A DNA stretch of 33,683 nucleotides. Source: an uncultured Pelagibacteraceae bacterium (lineage in GTDB: Bacteria; Pseudomonadota; Alphaproteobacteria; Pelagibacterales; Pelagibacteraceae). Under the pieces are notes generated by a model. The model ran no database searches. It saw nothing but the letters and a program-made list of their open reading frames with translations, and had not been told where the DNA came from. The translations under genes were made by a program, and so were the position numbers. The stretch covers positions 1 to 33,683 of the forward strand of contig CACCLG010000011.1 of the NCBI GenBank assembly GCA_902546765.1. Direction: 5' to 3'. Below, in pieces: positions 16,780 to 24,490 of this stretch. Every line of letters begins with the position of its first letter. Within the stretch, counting starts at the first letter, position 1.

Positions 16780-18392
16780 TCGTCGGTTTTAAATTTTGTT
16801 TTTTGTATAATATTAACAAATATTATTGGAATTAGTAAAGTTAAGAGTGTCACTGTGATTAGCAATAAACCTAGTTCTGAATAATCTGCCGTTGTTAAAA
16901 TAGCATTTGAAACTTTATCTTTAACTTCACGGGTGATCGTGAATATTTCATTTAAATATTTTGTTCCTAATGAACTTGCAGATAGTGCTAAGTTTGTAAA
17001 AGATGCAAACACTGCAAAGAAAGTTGCTTTTAAATGAGCAGGTGCATTTTTGGCGATCCATGCTAGCAATGGTATCATTGAAACTTGTCCCAAAGGCGAT
17101 TCGAGCGCAGTATTAAATATTGCTATAAATTTTGCATCAACAACACCATTAGTTATTGATGATGTCCAGTTATGAAAACCGTAATACATTCCAACACTTG
17201 GTAAAAATAATACTGCGCCAGCAATTGATAAAATTATTATTATTTTGGCTATAGAATTATTTGCCATAAATGGCCTTAATACAATTATACCAACCAAAGT
17301 AAGAACAGATGCTATTAGTGATAAAACTGAAAAAAACTGTTCATTAAATTCAAGTACATCTATCTCAAACCATGATAATCCAGGTCCGGGACCAGGCATA
17401 GCACGAAATATAAATATTATTATAGCTGTTCCAACCACAGTGAATCTTAAATCTTTTGGAAGTTCTTTTATTAATTTATTCATTAAGAATAAAATTATTA
17501 TCATAGAACCTAGGAAGACTATCTCTTGAGCAAATGGTAGTCTAAATGAACCAACACTTAGAGTAAAAATAACAAATACTAAACTTCCACCTAATATCCA
17601 CCAATTTATCTCTGTTTTTTCTTTTGGTATTTCTGCCTCTAAACCTGAAAATCCTTTTTGAATTAATTTTTTTCTTTTCTGGCTTTTAAGAAATGAAGCC
17701 AAAAATATACCCATCACTGATACGATTGGTATTATAAGAGCATAAATATATATAGAGCCATACAAAGAAATTTTTTCTGTTTGTTCTAAGTCGTCAACAC
17801 CTTTAAAGAGAATTACATTAGCTAAAGCAACTAAAACTGTACCACCTATTATTGCAAATCTACCTAGAGTTTGCATAGTTGTATGCATTAATTTTATTTC
17901 ATCTCTGCTAAAATTTTCCCCATTATCATCAACCAGTGGAACAGCTTCCACAGTCATTGCATCAGCAACTACATCTTGAACTACGTATCCAATTGGAGAT
18001 AATAAAACGCTGATTACAAACCATGTCTCAACAGTCAAAATTGTTGACATCCACTCAGTATGAATAATTAATCCGTACATAATTAATAGGCTAAAAGAGA
18101 TAAGAGAAGCACCGACAAAAACCATATAGTTTTTCTTATCCCAAATTAAATCAACTAAATGACCAAGTGGCATTTTAAGAGCCCAAGGGATACCTGCCCA
18201 AAAACCAAGACCAGCTAAAAAAGCAGCAGAAAGATTTAAATAATCTTTAACAAAAAAAGTACCGACTATTCCTGTTAAACCTGATATTCCAGCAGCAACA
18301 TAAATCATCAAAGGAGGCAAATAACTCCATTTAAATTGTCTACCTAGATCAAAAAGTGTTTTGTCAACAAATGCATAGAACTTGGATCTCAT
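16776..18392 (-). CDS. MFS transporter, probable folate/biopterin (BT1) family
   Basis: A 538-residue integral membrane protein with about 12 hydrophobic segments. GHLVDLIWDKKNYMVFVGASLI (about 77-98) matches the loop 2-3 signature of the major facilitator superfamily, and VVQDVVADAMTVEA (about 137-150) matches the DVVVDALxVE signature of BT1 folate-biopterin transporters. The folate context nearby (sarcosine oxidase, formate-THF ligase) agrees with this. The overlapping downstream gene is a persulfide dioxygenase, which does not obviously fit folate uptake, so the substrate stays open. A general MFS carrier is the alternative. Confidence 0.65.
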   Translation of the reverse strand: MRSKFYAFVDKTLFDLGRQFKWSYLPPLMIYVAAGISGLTGIVGTFFVKDYLNLSAAFLAGLGFWAGIPWALKMPLGHLVDLIWDKKNYMVFVGASLISFSLLIMYGLIIHTEWMSTILTVETWFVISVLLSPIGYVVQDVVADAMTVEAVPLVDDNGENFSRDEIKLMHTTMQTLGRFAIIGGTVLVALANVILFKGVDDLEQTEKISLYGSIYIYALIIPIVSVMGIFLASFLKSQKRKKLIQKGFSGLEAEIPKEKTEINWWILGGSLVFVIFTLSVGSFRLPFAQEIVFLGSMIIILFLMNKLIKELPKDLRFTVVGTAIIIFIFRAMPGPGPGLSWFEIDVLEFNEQFFSVLSLIASVLTLVGIIVLRPFMANNSIAKIIIILSIAGAVLFLPSVGMYYGFHNWTSSITNGVVDAKFIAIFNTALESPLGQVSMIPLLAWIAKNAPAHLKATFFAVFASFTNLALSASSLGTKYLNEIFTITREVKDKVSNAILTTADYSELGLLLITVTLLTLLIPIIFVNIIQKTKFKTDE

Positions 18393-18431
18393 AAATATAT
18401 TTTAACTGATTTATAAGAAAAAAAAAATTAA

Positions 18432-18872
18432 TTAAGAGGAAAGATTTAATAAAATCAAATCATCTTGTTTGGTTTCTTTGCACCAAAGTTCATAACTTTC
18501 ACACACACGCCAAAGATGATTAAAAGCTCGCTGCGAAAGTTCTAAAGGAAAATGACTTTTAGCATAATAAAGTTTAGGAATTTTAAGTAATTCTCTAATC
18601 ATTGATTTTTTTTGGATTTCAAGCAATTTCATTGTCTCGCTATTAATTTTTTTACCTGTAGATTTATCAGTGTAGTTATTATCAATTAAACTATTAAACC
18701 AATCATCATGAAATTTACCTGAACTAATTTCGTCAAAATCCTTTGTACCTATAAATATTTCAAACACATCTATGTTGCTTAAATCGCTGTTTTTATTTTT
18801 AATTTCATAAATTTTTAAATATATAAATTTTGCAACATAAAGCACATGCGGTAATGTTAAATCTTTTTTCAA
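18432..18872 (-). CDS. Protein of unknown function
   Basis: A 146-residue soluble protein that I do not recognise. It has no signal peptide or membrane segment and is rich in Lys, Glu, Leu and Ile. The segment HLWRVCESYELWCKETKQDD near the C-terminus (Trp- and Cys-containing) is the most distinctive part. It lies 9 bp after the GNAT gene and 39 bp before the transporter, on the same strand, so it probably shares their transcript. Confidence 0.65.
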   Translation of the reverse strand: MKKDLTLPHVLYVAKFIYLKIYEIKNKNSDLSNIDVFEIFIGTKDFDEISSGKFHDDWFNSLIDNNYTDKSTGKKINSETMKLLEIQKKSMIRELLKIPKLYYAKSHFPLELSQRAFNHLWRVCESYELWCKETKQDDLILLNLSS

Positions 18873-18881
18873 AATACTTAT

Positions 18882-19367
18882 TTATAAATTTAAAGAATAA
18901 TAACAGGAATTTATATCATCTTTGTAATGAGCAAAGGGTTTACAAGTTTCAAATCCAAAACTTGTAAATAATTTTCTCGCAGGTGCAAAAAATTCTCCAG
19001 ACCCAGTCTCTACACTTAATTTTTTGAAACCAAGCTGTTTAGAACGGTCAATTAAGTGTGATACAATTTTTTGTCCTATTTTTTGCTTTCTAAATTTGTC
19101 AGCTACTCTAATTGATTTAAATTCTCCATGATTAGGTTCCAATGTTTTTAATGCACCACATCCAATTAACTCTTCCTCTTCCCACAAACTCCAAAATCTA
19201 ATACTTGGATCTTTAAGACCTGGAATGTCTAATACATGAGAACTTCCCTCTGGAGATACTGATCTTAATTCAATAAAATGCTTATTTAGAAGCTCATTTA
19301 CTTTTGGATCATCAAAGTTATTTTCTATTGATTTCATTATTTCGATGAACATATAATCTAAATACAA
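18882..19367 (-). CDS. GNAT-family N-acetyltransferase
   Basis: A small acetyl-CoA-dependent acetyltransferase of unknown acceptor. Motif A reads KSIRVADKFRKQKIGQKIVS, with the RKQKIG phosphate-binding loop. It is followed by KKLSVETGSGEFFAPARKLF (an N-terminal-acetyl-like fold B motif) and FGFETCKPFAHY. The annotated start (MYLDYM) leaves only 22 bp to the divergent crosslink-protein gene, whose start is fixed. Met6 or Met11 (MKSIENN) are equally good starts and would leave more room for promoters. Confidence 0.8.
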   Translation of the reverse strand: MYLDYMFIEIMKSIENNFDDPKVNELLNKHFIELRSVSPEGSSHVLDIPGLKDPSIRFWSLWEEEELIGCGALKTLEPNHGEFKSIRVADKFRKQKIGQKIVSHLIDRSKQLGFKKLSVETGSGEFFAPARKLFTSFGFETCKPFAHYKDDINSCYYSLNL

Positions 19368-19389
19368 ATTAAGCCAAGAACAAATTATT

Positions 19390-19998
19390 ATGTGTGGTAG
19401 ATATGTAATTACTTACCCTGTTTCAAAAACAAAGAAAATAGTTAAATCTGCAATTCAAGTTGAAGATAATGAAAATTATAATGCTCATCCTTATCAAAAA
19501 CTTCCAGTTATAAAAAAATATATTAATGGAAATACACTTGAGAATTTAACATGGGGAATAATCCCTTCTTGGTCTAAAAAGAAGGATTTTAAACCATTAA
19601 CTAATGCAAGACTTGAAACAATTGATGAAAAAATCTCTTTTAAAAAATTAATAAAAGTCTCAAGATGTATTGCTATTGCGGATGGATTTTATGAATGGAA
19701 AAGAGAAGATAAAATTAAAACTCCTTTTTATTTTCAAAGAGTAGACAAAAAACTTATATATTTCGCAGCTATATTTGAGAATAAACAATTCTGCTTAATA
19801 ACAGAACAAGCATCAAGTAATATTAGTGAAATTCATTATAGACAACCTGTTATTTTAAATGAGAATGATGTGAACAAATATTTAAATTTAGAACTTTCTG
19901 GTTCAAACATTTTAAATGAACGTAGAAAACCAACTTTAAATTTTTATGAAGTATCAAAAGAAGTGAACAAACCTACTAATAAATCGCCGGCTTCCTGA
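19390..19998 (+). CDS. SRAP-domain abasic-site DNA-protein crosslink protein (YedK/HMCES)
   Basis: Forms a protective crosslink with abasic sites in single-stranded DNA. The start is certain because the crosslinking residue is Cys2 of MCGRYV. The other active-site positions are visible: Asn72 (TNARLET), Glu102 (DGFYEWK) and His149 (EIHYRQPVIL; HDRMPVIL-type in most homologues). The core is complete. The C-terminus (VNKPTNKSPAS) stops several residues short of the usual NNxxxLIxP ending. The bases after about 19975 may belong to a rearrangement scar, because an opposite-strand reading frame of different character ends inside this gene. Confidence 0.88.
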   Translation: MCGRYVITYPVSKTKKIVKSAIQVEDNENYNAHPYQKLPVIKKYINGNTLENLTWGIIPSWSKKKDFKPLTNARLETIDEKISFKKLIKVSRCIAIADGFYEWKREDKIKTPFYFQRVDKKLIYFAAIFENKQFCLITEQASSNISEIHYRQPVILNENDVNKYLNLELSGSNILNERRKPTLNFYEVSKEVNKPTNKSPAS

Positions 19999-20036
19999 AT
20001 AAGTTTCCACAGTTTACTTGCGTTTTCTTTATTCAT
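19944..20036 (-). pseudogene. Possible remnant of a small gene overlapping the SRAP 3' end
   Basis: A 30-codon minus-strand frame begins MNKENASKLWKLIQEAGDLL and then runs into antisense SRAP sequence and stops. The first 20 or so residues look like a helical protein start with sensible codon use and a locally higher GC (GCCGGC). The rest looks accidental. I read it as the head of a small gene cut off at this junction. It could equally be a chance frame. Confidence 0.3.
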
Positions 20037-20049
20037 ACTACTTCAAACC

Positions 20050-20087
20050 TTGATTTATCTCAATCTGGTATAGTCCTGGGTATAGTT
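20050..20087. repeat. 38-bp imperfect direct repeat, copy A
   Basis: It begins TTGATTTATCTCAATCTGG and ends GGGTATAGTT. It matches copy B at 21665-21702 in 33 of 38 positions in the same orientation. The first 14 bases are a near-palindrome (TTGA to TCAA). Read on the minus strand, both copies encode a short conserved tail NYTxxYTxLR followed by a stop. The copies bracket the aldolase-regulator gene pair, so they may be attachment-like ends, remnants of a duplicated gene end, or regulatory elements. Confidence 0.6.
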
Positions 20088-20110
20088 ATCCCACAAAATT
20101 TTACAAATTC

Positions 20111-21079
20111 CTATAAGGATTTTCTTAAGTTATATTTAGATAGCAATAGAAACATATCATTTAAAAATTCATTAGGTATATTTCTATCAAAACATGTTTT
20201 GCAACTAAGATTATCTTTATTAATTAAGACATGAGCAAATGCTTTATTTACATTAGAAAAAGGGTTTCCAAAATCTAGTTTTTGACCTTCTGAGAATGAA
20301 ATTCTAATTATATCGCTTAGTTCCTCAGACATTTTTTCTGCATCTTTAAAATTACCCTTTGCAACATTATTATAAATTTCTCTTAAAATTTTACCAAAAC
20401 AATTTGCTGAGCTTAATAAAAATCCATCATATTTCCCATTAGGTTTTAAATGATCAAAATAATTTTCTTCTGCTCCTCTTAAAAATATTAAATCATTAAA
20501 ATTAATTCTAGAATTCACAACATCATCTTCACCACTAGTATCCTTAAATAATTTAATTCTATCTTGAAAATTATCTTTTAATATTTTTAATGTTTCAGGT
20601 TCAATTTTACATTTTACTACTTGAGGTAATTGATAGATAGAAATTGGCAAATGTGTATTTTCAATGATAAGCTTAAAATGTGAAATAATTCCTTCTTGTT
20701 TGATGTTTTCATCAACGGGAGCACATAAAGTTAATCCAAAAAAACCTGCAGATGATCCATTTTTATCTATATGTCTTTCTATGATATCTGCACGTCTTAG
20801 AACATCTTCTGTTGTTTTTCCAAATGCTCCAAATAATATTTTGTTATCTTTTTTGATTAAAGAGTTATCATTTAATATATCTAACCAATTTAAAATTAAT
20901 TTATCAGTTAAATTCCATCCATCTCCTGTAGTTCCGCATATCAAGAATTGTTTTACATGTGGGTCTAACCAATTGATATGTTTTTGAATAAGCTTTTCAT
21001 CTAGCTCTAAATTTTTTGTGTTTTGATATTGAGAAATAATTGGAACCCAGATTGGATCAAATGATTTAGATTTGTTCAT
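20111..21079 (-). CDS. DapA/N-acetylneuraminate lyase-family aldolase or dehydratase
   Basis: A 322-residue TIM-barrel protein of the dihydrodipicolinate synthase/NAL superfamily, which acts on 2-oxo acids through a Schiff base. Visible active-site positions are GTTGDGW (49-55; GTTGE in most members), Tyr149 in SIYQLPQ and the Schiff-base Lys179 in KLFKDTSGE. It diverges from biosynthetic DapA, so a catabolic role on a sugar acid or hydroxyproline-type intermediate is more likely. It is divergent from an Lrp/AsnC regulator, with an inverted repeat between them, suggesting substrate-responsive control. The reaction cannot be told from sequence alone. Confidence 0.78.
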   Translation of the reverse strand: MNKSKSFDPIWVPIISQYQNTKNLELDEKLIQKHINWLDPHVKQFLICGTTGDGWNLTDKLILNWLDILNDNSLIKKDNKILFGAFGKTTEDVLRRADIIERHIDKNGSSAGFFGLTLCAPVDENIKQEGIISHFKLIIENTHLPISIYQLPQVVKCKIEPETLKILKDNFQDRIKLFKDTSGEDDVVNSRINFNDLIFLRGAEENYFDHLKPNGKYDGFLLSSANCFGKILREIYNNVAKGNFKDAEKMSEELSDIIRISFSEGQKLDFGNPFSNVNKAFAHVLINKDNLSCKTCFDRNIPNEFLNDMFLLLSKYNLRKSL

Positions 21080-21123
21080 ATAATTATTAATTACATGAAA
21101 TTAAAAATAAATTTTCTCTATTA

Positions 21124-21151
21124 TTACTAATTTATAGTTGAATATTAGTAA
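21124..21151. promoter_or_regulatory. Inverted repeat between the aldolase and Lrp-type regulator genes
   Basis: TTACTAAT (21124-21131) and ATTAGTAA (21144-21151) are perfect 8-bp inverted arms, 20 bp start to start. That is about two helical turns and suits a dimeric regulator on one DNA face. It lies in the 117-bp divergent gap, 46 bp before the regulator ATG and 45 bp from the aldolase start. It is a likely operator for the adjacent Lrp-type protein; the sequence gives no proof. Confidence 0.5.
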
Positions 21152-21196
21152 ATTTTATAAGATATTTTATAAATATTAATAAAATTTATTAAAAAT

Positions 21197-21649
21197 ATGG
21201 ATGAATTTGATAAAAAGATTGTAAAAATACTTAAAAATAACAGCAAAACTACACTTCAAAATATTAGTGAGAAAATAAATTTAAGTATTGCTCCTACCGC
21301 AAGAAGAATAAACCAATTAGAAGAAAATAATATAATTAAAAATTATTCAATAAATATTGATGAAACTTCACTTGGTTACAAATTTCCTGCATTTATATTT
21401 ATAAGCCTAGAAAAACAACAATCAAAAAATTTTGATAAATTTGAGAAAAAAATTTTAAATTTTCCTGAAGTTGTTGAATGTTGGTTAATGACAGGTGCTA
21501 AGGATTACTTAATTAGAATTGCGGTTAAAGATGTTGAGGAATTTGAGGATTTTTTAACAAAAAAACTTACTGTAATAGATGGTGTTTCTTCAGTTGAAAC
21601 CTCCATACCTTTACGTAGAGTTAAGTCAGAATATTCACGAGTAGAATAA
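21197..21649 (+). CDS. Lrp/AsnC-family transcriptional regulator
   Basis: A 150-residue protein with an N-terminal winged helix (MDEFDKKIVKILKNNSKTTL, then the recognition-helix region LSIAPTARRINQLEENNII) and a C-terminal RAM ligand-sensing domain from about 68. The RAM part shows the turn GAKDYLIRIAVKDVEEFEDF followed by VDGVSSVETSIPLR in standard order. Family members bind amino acids or related small molecules and form dimers to octamers. It is divergent from the DapA-family gene, the usual arrangement of a local activator or repressor with its target. Confidence 0.9.
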   Translation: MDEFDKKIVKILKNNSKTTLQNISEKINLSIAPTARRINQLEENNIIKNYSINIDETSLGYKFPAFIFISLEKQQSKNFDKFEKKILNFPEVVECWLMTGAKDYLIRIAVKDVEEFEDFLTKKLTVIDGVSSVETSIPLRRVKSEYSRVE

Positions 21650-21664
21650 AGATATTATATTAAG

Positions 21665-21702
21665 TTGATTTATCTCAACTTGGTATAGTTTGGGGTATAG
21701 TT
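21665..21702. repeat. 38-bp imperfect direct repeat, copy B
   Basis: This matches copy A at 20050-20087 with five differences: TC/CT at positions 15-16 and CCT/TTG at 26-28. It starts 16 bp after the regulator stop. The differences are clustered, and on the minus strand they change Gln-Asp to Pro-Asn and Arg to Lys in a shared NYTxxYTxLR-stop reading. This hints that both derive from a once-coding 3' end. Confidence 0.6.
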
Positions 21703-21770
21703 TTTTGCTTAAATTGATGAGTCTTTATGCGAATTATTTTCAATCAAATTTTAATTGTCTGCATAACTAG

Positions 21771-21818
21771 TGTGAAGTAGTGTGAGGTTGTGTGAAGTCG
21801 GGTGTACTACTAGCACCC
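21771..21818. repeat. 10-bp tandem repeat followed by a small hairpin
   Basis: Three units, TGTGAAGTAG, TGTGAGGTTG and TGTGAAGTCG, run without gaps from 21771 to 21800; units 1 and 3 differ at one base. A hairpin follows: GGGTGT (21800-21805), loop ACTACTA, GCACCC (21813-21818). The stretch is noticeably more GC- and G-rich than its surroundings. It lies between convergent genes, in a 199-bp gap (21650-21848) that also holds repeat copy B. The rest of the gap shows no gene. Confidence 0.55.
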
Positions 21819-21848
21819 CAAATATAGTCTATCTTTAATCCAAAAAAT

Positions 21849-22898
21849 TTAATTCTCTTTTTCAATAATTGTGAAATGACCCATCTTTCTTTTTTCTCTT
21901 ATTTCAGTTTTTTGGTAATCAAAAAAAAACTCATTATCTTTGAAATTTTTCACACGATAGTCTTCAATATCATTTCCAATTAGATTGAGCATTCTAGCAT
22001 TATATATTTTTTTTGTTTCAACTTTTTCAAGTCCACATACAGCTCTAATGTGGTTTTCAAATTGACTTACATTATGAGAATTTATTGTTAGATGACCTGA
22101 GTTATGAACTCTTGGAGCTATTTCATTTGCATATAAATTATCTTTATTATCAATAAAATATTCAACACATAACGTTCCAACATAATCGAGCTCTTCAGCA
22201 ATTATAGTTGCCCAATTGGTTGCCTGATTTTTAATTTTTTCTGATATTTGAGCAGGAATTTTTGAATGTTTTAAAATTTGATCCTCATGTAAATTTTCAA
22301 TTGGTTCATAAATTTCATATCTTTGATGACCAAATCGTGTGATAATTACAGAAATCTCTTTTTGTAGTTTTACAAATTTTTCTAGAATATATTCCTTAGT
22401 AAAATCAATTTCAGAACTAATATTTTCTGTTTTATCAATTTTGAATTGTCCTTTTCCATCATAACCTAAAGTACAAGTTTTTAATAAACCAGGAATTAGT
22501 CCGTCATTTATTTTAATATCATCTTCGTCTTTTATTAGAGAATATCTTGTTGTTCTAATGTTATTTTTGTTAAGAAAATCTTTTTCAGTATATCTATTTT
22601 GAATTAATTTATTTATTTCTGGCTTTGGTAATACTGGTTTAATTTCATTTAATTTCTTCAATATTTTGTAAGGAATATTTTCAAACTCATAAGTAATCAC
22701 ATTTACTTTACTTAAAAACTCTTTAATCAATTTTTCATCATCATAATTTCCAGAAATAAAATTTTTTGTAAAATTTTTTGCTGGAGAATTTTTATCATCA
22801 CTAAAGATTACAGTATTAATATTTAATTTATTTGCAGCTACAGATAATAAGGATCCGAGTTGACCTCCACCTATTATACCTAAAGTAATATCTGACAT
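21849..22898 (-). CDS. purK: N5-carboxyaminoimidazole ribonucleotide synthase
   Basis: ATP-grasp enzyme of purine synthesis: it converts aminoimidazole ribonucleotide, bicarbonate and ATP to N5-CAIR. The N-terminal pre-ATP-grasp Rossmann motif is GIIGGGQLGSLL (about 8-19). The ATP-grasp segments are LLKTCTLGYDGKGQFKI and NEIAPRVHNSGHLTI. At 349 residues the length is normal. It directly abuts purE upstream, giving the purEK order. Confidence 0.95.
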   Translation of the reverse strand: MSDITLGIIGGGQLGSLLSVAANKLNINTVIFSDDKNSPAKNFTKNFISGNYDDEKLIKEFLSKVNVITYEFENIPYKILKKLNEIKPVLPKPEINKLIQNRYTEKDFLNKNNIRTTRYSLIKDEDDIKINDGLIPGLLKTCTLGYDGKGQFKIDKTENISSEIDFTKEYILEKFVKLQKEISVIITRFGHQRYEIYEPIENLHEDQILKHSKIPAQISEKIKNQATNWATIIAEELDYVGTLCVEYFIDNKDNLYANEIAPRVHNSGHLTINSHNVSQFENHIRAVCGLEKVETKKIYNARMLNLIGNDIEDYRVKNFKDNEFFFDYQKTEIREKRKMGHFTIIEKEN

Positions 22899-23393
22899 TT
22901 ATTTAGGTTTTTTCGTTACAGACTTCGATTGCTTTATGCGCCAATTATTAAGATTTTTTTTTATTTGAATATTTGAGCTAGCAAGAATTGAAGCCGCAAA
23001 TAGACCAGCATTAATAGCACCATCTTTACCAATTGCTACAGTTCCAACCGGAATACCTTTTGGCATTTGAGCAATTGACAACAAGCTATCCAAACCTTTA
23101 AGTTTTTTACTTTCTATTGGTACTCCAATTACTGGTATGCTTGTCAACGCAGCTATCATTCCAGGTAAATGAGCAGATCCACCAGCTCCTGCAACAATTA
23201 CAGAAATTCCATTTTTTTCTGCCATTCTTGCAAATTGGTACATTCTATCGGGTGTTCTATGAGCAGATACAATTTTGGTTTCAAATTTTATTTTTAAAAC
23301 TTTTAGAACTTTTTCACAAAATTGCATTGTCGAATAGTCTGATTGACTACCCATAACAATAGCAACTTTCTGGTTATTTTTTCTGTTTTTCAT
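22899..23393 (-). CDS. purE: N5-carboxyaminoimidazole ribonucleotide mutase
   Basis: Class I PurE, which moves the carboxyl group of N5-CAIR to make CAIR. The signatures are GSQSD (15-19), SAHRTP (43-48) and AGAGGSAHLPGM. At 164 residues the length is normal. The stop directly abuts the purK start. No Shine-Dalgarno is visible, and a TATAAT lies only 6 bases before the ATG. Confidence 0.95.
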   Translation of the reverse strand: MKNRKNNQKVAIVMGSQSDYSTMQFCEKVLKVLKIKFETKIVSAHRTPDRMYQFARMAEKNGISVIVAGAGGSAHLPGMIAALTSIPVIGVPIESKKLKGLDSLLSIAQMPKGIPVGTVAIGKDGAINAGLFAASILASSNIQIKKNLNNWRIKQSKSVTKKPK

Positions 23394-23399
23394 TTAAAG

Positions 23400-23405
23400 A
23401 TTATA
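23400..23405 (-). promoter_or_regulatory. Candidate -10 element of purE, suggesting a leaderless transcript
   Basis: A perfect TATAAT on the minus strand is separated from the purE ATG by CTTTAA only, so initiation about 7 bases downstream would fall on or next to the start codon. No good -35 box at 16-18 bp is apparent. The rest of the 128-bp purE-dipeptidase gap (23394-23521) shows no other clear element. Confidence 0.35.
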
Positions 23406-23521
23406 TTGCTTAACTTTTTACATTTATTACAAAATACCCCAAAATTTCAATAGATTTATGTGTGTCTTCAATTTACATATCAACAAGCGTTTAAATACTG
23501 TAATAAGTTTAATCAACTCAT

Positions 23522-24490
23522 ATGAATTATCGAATTGACAATTTACAATACTGCAATTGGTCTAGAGAAATATTTGAAATTAATAGAGAGGCAGGATTAG
23601 ATGCTATTCATGTTACAGTAGTTTACCATGAAGACTACGACGAATTTTTAAATCGAGTTAAAGAATGGGATGAGTTATTTAATAAAAATAATGACTTAAT
23701 ATTTTTAGGAAAGTCATATGAAGATATAACTAAAGCTCAAAAAGAAAATAAAACAGCAGTATTTTTTGGTTTTCAAAATTGTTCACCAATAGAGGATGAT
23801 ATTAATTTAGTCGAAAAAGTTCATCAATTTGGATGTAGATTTATGCAACTCACATACAATAACCAATCATTGCTGGCTACTGGTTGTTATGAAAAAAATG
23901 ATAGTGGAGTTACAAACTTTGGAAAGGAAGTAATCAAAGAAATGAATAGAGTAGGGATAGTTATAGATATGTCGCATTCAGCTGAGCAAAGTACACTTGA
24001 TGCAATTGATTTAAGTGAAAAACCAATAGCGATAACACATGCTAATCCATCTTTTTGGCATAAAGCAAAAAGAAATAAATCTAATACAGTTTTGAAGAAA
24101 CTGGCAGAGAGCGGAGGTATCCTTGGACTATCTTTGTATGCGCATCATTTAAAAGATAGTACTAATTGTAAACTCAATAGCTTTTGCGAGATGGTGGCTA
24201 GAACAGTTGATATAATGGGATCAAAAAATGTCGGCATAGGATCTGATTTATGTTTAAATCAACCAGATAGCATAGTCGAATGGATGAGAAATGGAACTTG
24301 GGCTAAGGCAAAAAATTTTGGTGAAGGGAGCAAAGATAAGCCTGGTTTTCCAGATCAACCAGATTGGTTTATAGATGCTAGAGGTTTTAATAATATTGAA
24401 AAAGGTTTAAATCAAATTGGATTTAATTATGAGGAAATTAACAATATTCTAGGAAATAATTGGTTCAATTTTTATAAAAATATTAATTAA
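23522..24490 (+). CDS. M19 membrane-dipeptidase-like protein lacking several metal ligands
   Basis: A 322-residue amidohydrolase-fold protein resembling the renal/membrane dipeptidase (M19) family. His152 (DMSHSAEQ), His173 (ITHANPSFW) and Asp242 (GIGSDLCLN) match conserved family positions. The N-terminal HxD zinc motif (DGHxDxP in the family) reads DNLQYCNW here. The bridging Glu (GxEGG) appears as Gln85 in FGFQNCSPIEDD. With no signal peptide and this altered centre it may bind one metal or act on another substrate; calling it a dipeptidase is unsafe. It is first gene of a plus-strand operon and ends with TAATG overlapping the next gene. Confidence 0.75.
   Translation: MNYRIDNLQYCNWSREIFEINREAGLDAIHVTVVYHEDYDEFLNRVKEWDELFNKNNDLIFLGKSYEDITKAQKENKTAVFFGFQNCSPIEDDINLVEKVHQFGCRFMQLTYNNQSLLATGCYEKNDSGVTNFGKEVIKEMNRVGIVIDMSHSAEQSTLDAIDLSEKPIAITHANPSFWHKAKRNKSNTVLKKLAESGGILGLSLYAHHLKDSTNCKLNSFCEMVARTVDIMGSKNVGIGSDLCLNQPDSIVEWMRNGTWAKAKNFGEGSKDKPGFPDQPDWFIDARGFNNIEKGLNQIGFNYEEINNILGNNWFNFYKNIN

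Noticed and set aside
20664..20987. 107-codon plus-strand frame inside the DapA-family gene
   Set aside because: It is antisense to a gene with intact active-site motifs and shows no domain.
21771..21818. CRISPR-like array
   Set aside because: The units are 10 bp with no spacers and there are no cas genes; it is a simple tandem repeat.
21740..21830. tRNA or small structured RNA in the G-rich gap
   Set aside because: No cloverleaf, CCA-type acceptor stem or TPsiC arm could be fitted; only a 6-bp hairpin and the tandem repeat are visible.
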